Of a stretch of DNA of 64,000 bases, positions 11,596 through 22,514 are shown in pieces. How positions within the stretch are numbered: position 1 is the stretch's first letter; every line of letters begins with the position of its first letter. Source of the stretch: Apoderus coryli (lineage: Eukaryota > Arthropoda > Insecta > Coleoptera > Attelabidae). A program made the translations under genes and the position numbers. A model generated the notes under the pieces. That model saw nothing but the letters and a program-made list of their open reading frames with translations, made no database searches and was not told the origin of the DNA. The stretch lies in assembly GCA_911728435.2 (NCBI GenBank), contig OU452211.1, positions 3,906,001 to 3,970,000 of the forward strand, in the 5' to 3' direction.

Positions 11596-11630
11596 ACGAC
11601 GTTTTGACAAACAATTTTTGTCTTCTTCAG
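11596..11630 (-). ncRNA. hammerhead-like motif, degraded (Penelope terminal region)
   Basis: Read on the minus strand: CTGAAGA, a stem GACAAA/TTTGTC, then CAAAAC and GTCGTAAT. The first core box fits CUGANGA, and the second should be GAAAC but is AAAAC. Stem I is weak. It lies just 5' of a Penelope-like coding relic but in inverted orientation. Penelope-like elements are known to carry hammerheads in their terminal repeats. Probably a dead, inverted copy. Confidence 0.35.
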
Positions 11631-11697
11631 AATTTTTTGTTTGTCAGTCTACAAACATACAATTATTCAACACTCAAGTATACAACATTAAAAATAA

Positions 11698-12532
11698 TTC
11701 AACTCATACCATCCGAAACTACAATTCACTATTGAAATTGAACACCAGAACACACTGAATTTTCTAGACACCACACTTTTAAAAACAGACAATTGTATAA
11801 AAACAAAATGGTACACTAAACCAACTTGGTCACAACGATATACAAATTACTTGTCGAGCCACCCAATAAGCCACAAAAAAAGTGTTATCATTAGTCTTGC
11901 AGACAGAGCAATTATGCTGTCTGATCCCGAGTATAGAAAAGAAGCTATCGACAAAGCCAAAACAGCTCTAATCAAAAATAACTATCCTAAAAAACTGATA
12001 AACACTATTTTCAAAAAAACGAGTACATAAATTTTACAATAGGAATAACATAACACACAACAATGATAACAATATTAATTTTATGTCTCTACCATATATT
12101 AATGGGTTGTCTGAAAATCTAAAGCAAAGATTAAAAAAATACAATTTTCCTGTCTGTCACAAAAGTAATAATGGTCTAAAATCCCAAATATATACAAAAT
12201 TAAAAAGTGCAACCCCAAAAAATAACACCCACGTTGTATACAAAATACCATGCCAAAATTGCAATGCAACGTACATTGGTCAAACCAAACAACATTTAAA
12301 TAAAAGGATAGTTAACCATAAAAATCCCAAAACAGGAATAATCGCTCTGAAGAAACATCAAGAGACATACAACCATAGTTTTGATTATGATAAAACTACT
12401 ATTCTTGCAAAGGAACGAAATAAGAAAAAAAGGGAAATGCTAGAAATGATTTACATAAAAAAAGACAAAAATAGTATAAATGATAGGACACACATTCAAC
12501 ACCTTAGTCAAATATATCATAATATAATATAA
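11698..12532 (+). pseudogene. Penelope-like element: RT C-terminus plus GIY-YIG endonuclease
   Basis: 11698-12029 encodes the end of the Penelope RT (HPKLQFTIEIE, NTLNFLDTTL, HPISHKKSVI, DRAIMLSDPEY). It ends at a stop caused by a one-base shift in an A-run near 12015-12023. The next frame runs to 12532. It carries CxxC at residues 57-60 from Met12083, YIGQT at 64-68, Arg75, and the HxxxYNHSFDYDKTTIL and EMIYI blocks of the GIY-YIG nuclease that nicks DNA for target-primed reverse transcription. Upstream RT domains are missing (5' truncation). Apart from the one shift the 3' half is intact, so the insertion is fairly young. Confidence 0.88.
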
Positions 12533-12539
12533 TCAACAA

Positions 12540-13670
12540 CTATCACCCAATTTTAATAATTCAAATATCAAAACACCCCTGTAATTGACAGAAATTTAAT
12601 TTTATTTAATCTAACGCCTACTACACTATCTATAACATGCAATTTTTTACACCTAACTAAAAATCACCGAGGTACTGGTATATCGGTCTTTTTAGCAATC
12701 TTAGGGTTGACATCAGATATCCCCGGATTATTACATATTTGTTAGCTGATGATGATGACTCAAATATAGTACAAGCAACGTCAATTTCAAAAACGCGTGT
12801 ACTCCAGTTAATACTTTTAACATGAAGAAATATTTTTAAGTACCCCACTGACTAATGACTAGCACAAAATTAGAGGTTGCATTCAGGCATACCACTCGAA
12901 TTAATCAAGATGGGCCGTGTAACCAGTGGCACCAATGACTTGCACAAGTTCAAAAAAGCCGCCTATATTTTCACCGATGATTGGAATAGAGTAAAGGTAG
13001 ACCCCTTGTAAATGTTGTACCTATAAATAGCATATAACTAGATACTAGAACACCATCAATTAGGGCTTTTTTGAAAATATGTATAACATAATGAAAATTG
13101 AAAAGGAATACGTTGTGCCCTTCTACATCTCACACTACCCTTAATCATTTTGGATCATTTTCAATTCTCTATATAATCTACTGTTCAAATACAAACTTAA
13201 ATACCGAACTAATAAGCCTCCACATACTGAAATTCTAAAATGTATAACACACACAATACGGAGCTAATTTCAAATCACCCTCTGGATCAGATATCGGTGG
13301 AATAATAATGAAATGCTTTGACAAAGGCTGCAAATCACATTGTAAATTCCGCCTTGATGGTGTCAGTATGTCAATGATGGGACGCTGGAACGGCGTCGCT
13401 ACGCGTGTCCTTTTCTGCACATATAAAGGGAATTAAGCACATCAAAAGACTGAAAGTTTGAATTTAAATTTTATTACGAAAATTATATAATTCAATGCTT
13501 CAAAGCTAAACTTGCAAAATAGAATTTATTAACTGTATTCAATCAATATAATTATATTCTTAGTGAAGAGCAAAATGAAAGAATGCAGCCCTGAAGAATT
13601 GAAGTGGGATAAAACTAACGAGTCGCATAGTAACTTTTTAACATCAGGAGTAAGGCTGACTTCCTATTAC
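12540..13670. other. no gene recognised
   Basis: AT-rich sequence with unrecognised short frames (12657-12848 and 13235-13420, both minus). No domain or repeat is assignable. Confidence 0.35.
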
Positions 13671-13676
13671 TGCATA

Positions 13677-14476
13677 TTAATATTTTAAATTGCAAAATGC
13701 TTTCCTGATGCAATTACTCACATGCTCAGTAAACCTCAAATCCGTATCAAGTATGAGACCCAGATTTCTAGCAGATGACTTACATTCTAACAGCGTGTTA
13801 TTTACAGCGATATTTGTGATATCTTTGTACACATTTTTTAAATCAATAGGGCCAAACAGCCACAACTCAGATTTCCTGGGGTTAATTTCAAGGCAATGGA
13901 CCCGAAACTCTTCCACGAGAGCCACTAAATCAAAATTAATTTTAGCGAAACTTTCTAAATGTTTTTCAGGCAAATATGACTTATATATTTGTGTGTCACC
14001 GGCGCACTGATGAACAGTGCAGTGCTCTAATTTACAAGTCAACTCCAAAGTATATAAACTAAACAGCAGCGGTCCCAAAATAGAACCTTGTGGCACCCTA
14101 GAACTTAGATGTCTAAATTCTGACAGTTTTCCATCTACTGCAACCAACTACAGCATGTCATGTAAGTAATTCTTTATCAGACGTATGGCGCTGTCTTCAA
14201 AACCCAGGAAACTCAAAATAGATAACAAAAGATCATGATTGAGACAATCAAAAGCTTTGCTATAATCCAAAGAACTCACGTTATGAACTGACCCTTATCA
14301 GATGCACTGAGAATGTCGTCTGTGACATTAAACAAGGCGGTACAACAGCTATGATTCGCCCTAAAGCCTGACTGGAATTCAGGCAAACTACCACAGCCTT
14401 TGATCTGCTCATACAATAGTTTTTCCATTATTTTGCTCAAGGTATCGCGAAATAACGCGATCGGGAAATTACTCAT
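13677..14476 (-). pseudogene. Jockey/CR1-like LINE reverse transcriptase fragment
   Basis: Minus-strand RT blocks in order: LSKIMEKLLYEQI, FQSGFRANHSCCTALFNVTDDI, LDYSKAFDCLNHDLLLSILS (between the two larger frames), VPQGSILGPLLFSLY, the catalytic box read as CAGDTQIY, INPRKSELWLFG, and ARNLGLILDTDLRFTEHV. The catalytic F/Y-A-D-D has become C-A-G-D (first Asp to Gly, codon 13998-14000), and stops break the frame. It lacks both the endonuclease half and the 3' tail. It directly abuts a mariner piece at about 14500. Confidence 0.85.
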
Positions 14477-14509
14477 GCAATAACTGAATTGTTTGGCCGG
14501 CCGTGTCGC

Positions 14510-14725
14510 TTTGTGGAGCCGTCTTGCTAAAACCTAAGGTCACTGATGTCAACATTAGTCAATTGTGGCCCCAAAAAATGGATATCATGGTTTGGTAGCG
14601 CAGAAAATTCACGGTGACGGCGTTTCCTTGCTCATTTTCGAAAAACTACTGGCCGATGATGCCGCCTAACCACAAACCGCACCATACGGTCACTTTCTTT
14701 GCATGTAATGGTTTTTCGAGGACTA
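14510..14725 (-). pseudogene. mariner/IS630 transposase fragment
   Basis: The minus strand reads EKPLHAKKVTVWCGLWLGGIIGQ, then FFENEQGNAVTVN and RYQTMI, the block between the first and second catalytic Asp of the SDEAHFHL-type mariners. Only about 70 codons remain. It sits between two separate LINE RT fragments, which shows nested insertion. Confidence 0.7.
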
Positions 14726-14879
14726 TTCTAAAAATCTTAAGTCTTCTTCTATTACCAGACTCTAAAGTCTTTATTTTAATTTTAAGATTCTCTGGTTTCT
14801 CTCGCTGCTGATTGATGACAGTGGAAGCATTTAAATAAGTCTTTAAAATCCAAGACACTTACGCATTTTGCCAGCAACA

Positions 14880-15035
14880 ACCTGTGGTTAGACACATCGC
14901 AAGCTTCGGTGCGTAGTAAGTTAACCTTGTCACTTGTCATGTGCACCAACAATATCGTCCGTCAAATGAAGTAGCGGAGTTGCGGTACTGTGTCCTTTGC
15001 GATATCTGGATTGGTGTTCCGGGAATATATTTTTT
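14880..15035 (-). pseudogene. LINE RT fragment (Jockey/CR1-like)
   Basis: The minus strand reads FPEHQSRYRKGHSTATPLLH then LTDDIVGAHDK, matching the RT motif 'QSGFRxxHSTxTALLxVTDDI'. It corresponds to the same RT block found at about 14300-14400 but is a different copy. Stops follow immediately (the expected LLDFSKAFD is not readable). Confidence 0.6.
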
Positions 15036-15039
15036 AAGC

Positions 15040-16360
15040 TCGGTACAATGAAAAAGACAATTTTAACAACAACAACCAAACTAAATAATAGAAATAGTTG
15101 CTAAAATTTATAGATGTCAAATGAAACGAATCTGAAATAAAAACCAATTTTAGTTGCATAACATCTGTTGAATTTCCTGCACATATTTTTAACTAACCCG
15201 AAAACTTCTCCTCCTACTTTAATCCCGCACATCAAAAACCGCATTATACTAGAGAATTTCAACTTACTTAAAGTAGGCGTTGACCGTATACTCGCTCTAT
15301 TGTCCTTTCTCTCTATATATTTTTTTTGGGAAACCCCCATTGTCACACAGCAGTATATCAGCACACTTTGACTATTATTACAATAATTAAAAAATCAAAG
15401 GTGGCTGTATGACGTAAAATAATAGAAGTTTTCGCACCACCTGTCAAGGCATACCACGGTTTATTTGTCTTAGTTAAATTAAATTAATATTTATTAAAAG
15501 TTGTTGAAAAGTTTGAAAAGACAGGCGTGGTTCTTTAATAAAATATAACAAAAGAACAACAGACTTTTCAAGATTTTGTTTATTTGTTTGGTTTGTGAAA
15601 TTAATTTAAATGCACAGTATGCTCGGATGATGTCTAGATGCATTTTATACTTGGATGGTTTATGTACGATAGATATTTTTTGTTTTTCGCCATGAAAGTG
15701 TAAATGAGGTTTTTGTTTAAGTTAATTGGAAAACAAAACAGGCATAATGACGGAACAATGCTTATTACACGCAACGATGTATTTAGTGCAAAATATAGAG
15801 TTCATAAATCTACATACACAGTTCGTACGATGGTAAAATATATTAAATAATTAGGGTACCAATATATTCGCAATTCAACCAAAAAATGTTTTGTATTATT
15901 CAATCGTCAGCTTATATCATGATCTACAAAACAGGGTTAACATATATCAAAATTGAAAAACATACGGAGTGGTCCATTTAAAATAGCAAAATTGCGCTCA
16001 ACTTTCGGTATAATTGGAAGCTTTAAATAGACGCTCATATTGAAAACCTTTTTACTGAAATTTACAACATTAAAGTCGATGTAATCTCAGATATATCATA
16101 GATTTCGTGACCAAAATCCATGCGAATTAATTATTTATTAAATATCGACTCGAATATCGATTAATATTTTATTGAAACTTTATCAGCAATCTAAAATGGT
16201 ATAAAAATATTCAAAAAAGCATTGTCAGACTATCATCTTAAATACAGTGTGAACATAAAGTGTGATTTACTTTCGTATCATAAAATTTATTTAGTGCCTA
16301 TACACGGAAAAAAATGTTTTGTTAAGTTACAGTTCAACCAGTTATGTTTCCGATGATCTT
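15040..16360. other. no gene recognised
   Basis: A minus-strand frame at 15101-15364 (87 codons) and its opposite-strand shadow have no recognisable domain. The remainder is AT-rich. Confidence 0.3.
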
Positions 16361-16363
16361 ATA

Positions 16364-16930
16364 CAGGGTGTTTCAAAAAGACATGGCTAAATTGCTAGAG
16401 GTGATAGATTGCTAGATTGTTACTTTAGAGACTTCGTCATTGCAAAAAATGATAGCTCGTTTATTAACCAACAAAAAAGGTACCTAATCTTCGAAAAAAA
16501 CGCTTGGAAACCGTTTCCACGGTATTTTAAGTTTATTAAGACATAAAAATACAGACAAAATCTAAAAAAATCGTATTACACTAAAACTAAAATAACTAAA
16601 CTAAAATTAGTATTTAAACTGTTTTCTTTAGGTGCTCAAAATGTCCCCCATTTTCACGAATGCACAATCGAATCCGTTTTCTTAGAGAATACATTATTGA
16701 GGATTATCCATTAAGGCAACTCAAGCCTCGTTTGTAGTTCTTCCACATAATATCAGGCAATCGAGGAGGCCAATGAATTGCAGCATCAGCACCCCGATCT
16801 ATCCATTTATTGGGAAAGTGTTCAGTTAACCACCATCTAGGCGCTCTACTAAAATATGGTGGAGCACCATCATGCATAAAAAACATAGCTGCTCGCTCGT
16901 GTAGTGATAAATCTTCCAAAATTTGTATTC
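16364..16930 (-). pseudogene. mariner/IS630 3' fragment with terminal repeat
   Basis: The terminus TACAGGGTGTTTCAAAAAGA at 16364 is followed, reading inward on the minus strand, by the last part of a transposase: FFMHDGAPPYFSRAP (second catalytic Asp), HFPNKWIDRGADAAIHWPPR and LPDIMWKNY (third Asp in LPD). It is 5'-truncated near 16930. It belongs to the same broad group as the 42-kb element (WPPRSPDLTPLDFFLWG type). Confidence 0.75.
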
Positions 16931-17095
16931 TTTTGTATCGAGATGTATTTATAATAATCGCGATGGTGGTTTTAAAACGGTTGCAATTGGAATTTGAAAA
17001 ACACTTAGATTTAATTAAAAAAATTATATGATAATTAATTTATTTTTTCAGCTGAAAATTAGCTCTTGTTTCGAGCAACAGAATTCGTTTGTATA

Positions 17096-17921
17096 CGAGG
17101 GTTGCCTTTTATATTTCTGGGGTTTGGCAACTGACAGCTCTATCGTAAAGTTACGAGCGCTATTTGTGTTGTTTACAGTAACTTAAAAGAACATTTTCGT
17201 GCGACTATTTTTTACAACTTTCGACGTGGATTACCTTAATTTAATTTTTGGTGATGAAGCTCCATCAAGGACCAGTGTTTTTCAATGGTATCGTGCTTCG
17301 AAACACGTCTATGACATCGTGACAGGTGATGAATCGTGGATTTACGCGTATGAGTCCGAAAGTAAACAGCAGTCGACTGTATGGGTGTTTCAAGATGAGC
17401 CAAATCCAACAAAAATTGTTCGCGCACGAAGCACTTCCAAGCAAATGGTCGTCTGTTTTTTCGGAACAACTGGACATGTCGCAACCGTACCACTAGAACA
17501 ACGCAGAACAGTCAATTCTGAGTGGTACACAACCATTTGTTTGCCAGTTGTCTTCCAAGAAAAAAGGAAAACCAACCGCCGAAGACGGATCACTCTTCAC
17601 CACTACAATGCGAGCTCTCACACATCGGCTCAAACAACTGCATTTTCGAGCACCCAAAACATCGATTTGATGAGTCATCCGCCGTATAGTCCTGACTTGT
17701 TACCGAATGACTTCTTTTTATTCCCGTACGTAAAAAACAAACTGAGAGGTCAACGTTTTTCGACACCTGGTACCCTTTTTGCTATAAACCTTTGGTTGCA
17801 CTGTAAAAATATCTATGAGATGCCCACTTCAAAAGTCAAATGCCTTAAGTTTTGATGGATCTAAGTGAAATATCAAAACTGTAGCCATAGTATTTATGTT
17901 GTATTATAATTGACAGCCTCG
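17096..17921 (+). mobile_element. mariner (DD34D) element, internally deleted
   Basis: The left end CGAGGGTTGCCTTTTATATT and right end ...TTGACAGCCTCG are imperfect inverted repeats, each followed by TA. At about 826 bp it is well short of the roughly 1.3 kb of a full mariner. Transposase traces fill 17199-17855. Confidence 0.85.
17199..17855 (+). pseudogene. mariner transposase, single open frame with internal deletions
   Basis: A 218-codon frame keeps FGDEAPSRTSVFQWY (N-terminal HTH piece), then jumps by deletion to IVTGDESWIYAYE (first Asp), VWVFQDEPNPTKIVRARSTS, VATVPLEQRRTVNSEWYTTI, HHYNASSHTSAQTTAF and PPYSPDLLPNDFFLFP (third Asp). The second catalytic residue is Tyr instead of Asp (HHDN to HHYN), so it cannot be active. 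It lies about 440 bp upstream of the first acid phosphatase gene. Confidence 0.85.
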
Positions 17922-18230
17922 TATAGAGTTTTTAGTACTACTTTAGTCCTATCTACCTATCAAATGCACAAATAAATTACCATAGTGAATTAAACTAGTA
18001 GTAGTTCTATTAGAAATCTTGCGCCTTCATAATTGGAGATCAGAGTCCACAATGAAGTTGATGTATTGTGTATAGTTTTGGTGTTAGGATTATTTGTAAG
18101 CCTCTTCAAAGGGAGAGTAAATCCAGAGAAAATATATCCAAATTTATAATTCGCAGACGTATTGGACACACTGTATCGTGATTGCTCTCCAGAATATGAT
18201 AAATATAAAACACTTATGTTACATAATCAG

Positions 18231-18260
18231 CATATATTATAATATAAATATAAAGGGATT
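18231..18260 (+). promoter_or_regulatory. possible TATA box of acid phosphatase gene 1
   Basis: TATAATATAAATATAAAGGG lies 40-65 bp upstream of the start codon at 18298, at a sensible distance for a short 5' UTR. AT-rich context makes chance matches likely. Confidence 0.3.
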
Positions 18261-18297
18261 GACTTATTATTAGTAACCACTTAAACAAGTCGCAAAA

Positions 18298-20488
18298 ATG
18301 GCAAAGCTTTGTGTCCTAATTTTATTTTCATTAGTGTCTGTCAGCACAATATCTGTAGTAACATGTATTGAGTTAGATACATTACTATCAGTTGCAGTGG
18401 TAAGTTACTTTTTATTAGTTTATTAATTATGATTGTCAATGGCTATAAGTACGTTGCTTCAGGTTTACAGACATGGTGCACGAACACCCTCGGATTTCTA
18501 CACAAACGATCCATATACTCCAGCTTACAAATATTGGCCTGAAGGTGTGGGTCAACTCACAAAAGTAAGTTGTTTGCCGAAATCTATTTCAACGCTAATC
18601 TCATCAAATCTAGACACTGAAATACCATCAACAGAATTATTAAATATTATCCGAATTTTTATAAAAGAACCTTGAATTTATTATTTGAAAATTGACTTGA
18701 AATAAACCTAAATTCACTTTACAAACAAGCACACCTTCGGTTACTTATCCACGGTAAATTAATTGCCTCCATAAAATTACGCAGAATATTTTCGTAAGAT
18801 AACCTTTTTTGTTTACTCAATCATTAAAATTTACTTTTAATCCCAAAACACTGTGTCATGAGTTTTACAACCGCGGAGGTGTGACTTTGTATTTCTTCGG
18901 TGGCTCTGCTCCTTTTTATGCTACTCCAAGGACTTGATGATGCTTGATTTCCTGCAGCATAATGCTGAATCCACATTTTATCTCGTGTAACAATCTCTTC
19001 AATACAACACAGGACTCGCACTTGTTCCTGGGGTGTAATTAAACCGATCTTGCACTGACTTTTGACAGGCATCACCAAGTAGAAGTTTTTCATCAATTTT
19101 AACTTTTTTTGTAGTTGTAAAACTAATTGGACCACCTATGGGCACCGTTCTCTACAGCTCTCCAAAGAAACTTTGTTACTTTCTCGTAAGTTCCAGAATC
19201 TTCTTCAAGTTCTACTGTAAACTAAATTTTGTCGTGAAAGTTCTTGAGGAGCCTCAGAAAGGGGCTGCAAATAATGGCTAACTATTCCTTTAACACAACT
19301 TTTTTAAGTTGCCACTTTTGATGAGTGAAAATCTTCAAGAAGCATTACACTCAACAATACATTCTTTAAATCCCTGCTGAATGTTAACGTAACCGTTTTT
19401 AAATAAAAAGAGATCGACACCAAGTTGAGGTTTTTTTTCCTGAAAAGTTAAAAATTACGGAGCAATTTATATAATGAATTAAAGTTTATTTAGATTGACC
19501 TCCGTCCGTTTGTGGAACCCGTCGCACATCGGTTAAGAAATGTTAGCAAAAATGCCAGAAGCTTTAGCAATGTTAATTTCCGTTTAACTTACAGGAAGGT
19601 ATGAACCAACACTACGCATTGGGTCAATGGCTGCGCAACCGGTACAACGGCTGGTTACCAGAAACTTATAATGTAAGCGACATCTCCGTTCAAAGCACCG
19701 ATTATGACAGAACTATAATGTCAGCAGAATGTAACTTAGCAGGACTGTATCAACCAACAGCAGAACAAGTTTGGAATACTTCAGTACCGAACTGGCAACC
19801 AATTCCAGTGTACACTGTAACGTTCACCGATTGTCCAAAATGGAATCGGTTGCGGGAAGAAGTTGAATCGGCTCCACTGTTTGCAGCTCTATACAAAAAC
19901 TATAGCGATGTGTTTGAGTATCTTTCGAATTATACTGGAGATTCAGTTACAACACTTGGACAAGTTAAGAAAATATATGATACTTTGTGGATTGAGAAGG
20001 AGCAGTATAATATGGAGTTACCGTCATGGACTGATGCAGTTTATCCAGAAACGTTAGAATATCTGACTGGATATTATTTTACGCAAGATACGTACACTAC
20101 AACTCTAGCAAGACTGGAAAGTGGGACATATTTCCAGACGCTTTACGATACATTTAAATCTTTTAGTGACGGAACTATCACCAAACCTAAACTGACTGTG
20201 TATTCAGCCCATGAATCAACAATAGCTAGTTTTCTATATCCCATGGATGCATTTGATATGGTACGACCACCGTATGCTAGTGCACTTCTTTTTGAATTGA
20301 GAAGCAACGAAACACTAGGAACGTATATAAATTTGATATACAAAAAAGATGACGAGTTAATTAATTTGAAAGTAAAGGACTGTGATTTTAATTGCGAAAT
20401 TGGAGACTTCAAAAAGCAATTAGAAGATATTATGATTAATACTTCAGATTGGACTGTAGAATGTAATGAATCTGATGACCAAGAGTGA
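18298..20488 (+). CDS. secreted histidine acid phosphatase, paralogue 1 (three exons)
   Basis: Exons 18298-18399, 18463-18564 and 19595-20488 join in phase 0 to 365 residues. Introns begin GTAAGT and end CAG. Residues 1 to about 24 (MAKLCVLILFSLVSVSTISV) are a signal peptide, so a secreted or lysosomal phosphomonoesterase is expected. Catalytic features: VYRHGARTP with nucleophile His38, DYDRTIMSA with Arg107, and YSAHESTIA with His274-Glu275, where the family normally has His-Asp (proton donor). Several N-glycosylation sequons occur (YNVS, WNTS, NYT, INTS). Compared with paralogue 2 it lacks nine codons after PIPVYTV. The last exon covers about 80% of the protein. Downstream, AATAAA at 20502 is a likely poly(A) signal. 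It is close to insect 'venom acid phosphatase Acph-1-like' proteins; the exact substrate is unknown. Confidence 0.9.
18824..19140 (-). pseudogene. mariner transposase relic in intron 2 of phosphatase gene 1
   Basis: The minus strand reads LITPQEQVRVLCCIEEIVTR then DKMWIQHYAAGNQASSSPW, a decayed 'IVTGDETWIHHYEPETKRQSMQW' block of DD34D mariner. The upstream minus-strand sequence carries further traces. It sits antisense within the 1.03-kb second intron and probably has no effect on splicing. It is a dead fragment without visible terminal repeats. Confidence 0.65.
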
Positions 20489-20509
20489 TTAATATAAATT
20501 CAATAAATT

Positions 20510-21019
20510 AATTTTGTATCAAATGTTTGTAGTTGCTTTTGAATAAAATTTTAATCGAATTAAAATGTTCTGGATTATTAGCATTTGTTGTCAGTTACTA
20601 CAAATAGTAAATAAATAAGAATACTTTTTCTCTTAGCCTTAAAATTGATGATATAAATCGCACTATTTTGAAAGGTGGTAAAAGTTAAATCAAACTATTC
20701 TTCAAAATTTTTACTCGGAATTGGTAATTTCTATAAGAAAACACAAGGGACTTTTTTTTAATTTATCTACGGTCTTATGAAAATCTAAGTTTAAATTTGA
20801 AAATGCCAATGAAGTGTGTACCTTTTTCAGCCCCGTATTAACTATTGTTGAAAAATGTAGTGGTTAACATTTTGCAAAATTAGTTTTTTATTATGGTATT
20901 AGTTAGTTATTATCAAAATAATGTTGGATTAAATTGTTTTGTTAGGATCAGCTATTTTAGAAAAATTATGATTTGATGCCTGTGATATTTTTATAAAGTG
21001 CAAAATAAATTTCTAATAA
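20510..21019. other. 3' flank of phosphatase gene 1; no gene
   Basis: AT-rich sequence with poly(A)-signal-like AATAAA motifs near 20502 and 20542 and no recognisable repeat or gene. Confidence 0.4.
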
Positions 21020-21350
21020 CAAAAACACTTCAAAATTAGTAATTAAAAAATCCATTAATAAAATTGTATAACACTTTATCAGTAATGCATAATCGTTTAA
21101 GATTTATGATTAATTATTATTAGTACAGTGTGATAATAAAATAATCAATATGGGACGATCTACTTTATTTATAGAATAAAATTCGCGAACATCTTCCCAG
21201 ACAGATACAACTTCAAGCATTGACCAAGAATTCTGCACTGCCACACTTAAAAATTGGACAAGCTTATCTTGTTTCACCTTTGAAGTACGGTGTGATAATA
21301 AAAGAATCATTATGGTACCATCTTCTAACTTTATTTATAGAATTTTTTAA
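21020..21350. repeat. dispersed repeat copy A (copy B at 22020-22235), internally duplicated
   Basis: AAAATTGTATAACACTTTATCAG at about 21060 and AAAAATTGGACAAGCTTATC at 21249 recur at about 22065 and 22178. Inside copy A, a GTGTGATAATAAAATAATCA...CTTTATTTATAGAAT block at about 21125 is repeated at about 21290, about 165 bp later. Copy B leads into LINE RT sequence and a hammerhead-like motif, suggesting these are pieces of one composite retroelement. Confidence 0.7.
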
Positions 21351-22019
21351 AGCAGCAAATTCAATTTGGAAACTGGTAGTGTTCGACCATTGATTATATA
21401 TCATTATTTGGTTTTGTGGACAAGGATATATAGTAAAACCTAAAGATATCTTAAGAATTGTCAGCGTCAGTTAGCCCTGACCTCAGATTTAAGTACTTGA
21501 ATTTCAAAGTCCTCTGGTACACATGCCTTTCATTTACATTAGGAAAAGCTATTGATTTCCGACGTTTGCTTTACAGTAATGTATAAAGTGTCGTCCACAG
21601 TCACGTATTGAGGTAGACACTCGTCAGATTCTAAAGAAAGTAACTCCAAAACAGCCGCATATTCAACCATATACCCTCCAGTATGAGAGAGAGAAAATTC
21701 ACGTGCTTGCTGAGATTATCCTCACGCTCAATTTTTCGTGCAAAGTAGAAGCTATATTTACCCATTTCATCTCAATATTAGTCTTTATAAGCCTCATCCA
21801 GCTCAAATTGAATGTAATTAAGTAGGTACTTATAAAAGTACCGCGACGATATTCCGAACCTAATTTTTTTTATGATCAGCTGTTTAAAAAAAACATGTTT
21901 CGATGCCTGCGAATTTGAGAAATAATATTTTGCAGCCTTTGCTGTATAATTGTTTCACCTAGTGATTCTTATACTATTAAATTAATTCATTAATGCATTA
22001 AATGCAAAATCAATATCTT
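21351..22019. other. no gene recognised
   Basis: Unassigned AT-rich DNA between the two dispersed repeat copies. Confidence 0.35.
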
Positions 22020-22235
22020 AGAACAAAAACACTTTAAAATTATATTAAAAAAACAATTAATAAAATTGTATAAACACTTTATCAGTCATGTGTGTCATGT
22101 GCCTGTTGAAGTATGCTTCAACTTCAACAATTGAATGAGTTGACATAATATAGGACGATGATTCTCCACTTACACTTAAAAATTGGACAAGCTTATCTTG
22201 TTTCCACCTCTGAAGTACTGTGTGATAATATCGGT
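22020..22235. repeat. dispersed repeat copy B
   Basis: It matches 21020-21310 at TTAATAAAATTGTATAA...CACTTTATCAGT and TTAAAAATTGGACAAGCTTA...TGTGTGATAAT. It runs directly into the RT fragment at about 22216. Confidence 0.65.
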
Positions 22236-22370
22236 GATGAAATTCAGCATCGTATAAGATGGGCAAGCGCGTCTTTTGGCCGTCTGAGGCCGAGAGTCTT
22301 CGATAATCATAAGATCAAAGTTCGAACTAAGGTGCGAATGTATAATGCTGCGCGAGTCTTGGATCACTTA
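22216..22370 (+). pseudogene. LINE RT C-terminal fragment
   Basis: The frame reads IGDEIQHRIRWASASFGRLR, then PRVFDNHKIKVRTKVRMYNA, matching the segment after the RT palm of insect LINEs ('EIxxRIxxAxxAFGRLxxRVFxNHDIxxxTKVxVYxA'). Only about 50 codons remain. Confidence 0.75.
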
Positions 22371-22470
22371 TCGCAGACATTTAAAAAAACCCTAGAGAAT
22401 GGTATTGAAATGAAAGGCGTCTACTCCACAATATAATCTTCTATAATCAATATGATATCAAATTATCAAA

Positions 22471-22510
22471 ACTATATATGTTTCGGGAATCGTATTCCCA
22501 TCATAAGGGG
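22471..22510 (-). ncRNA. hammerhead-like motif, degraded
   Basis: The minus strand gives TATGATG, a stem GGGAAT...ATTCCC, CGAAAC, then ATATATAG. It matches the layout CUGAUGA-stem II-CGAAAC-AU-NUH of the 51565-51608 motif, but the first core box is altered. It is preceded on the + strand by GCGTCTACTCCACAATA (22412-22430), also found beside the 51.2-kb copy. Confidence 0.4.
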
Positions 22511-22514
22511 TAGA

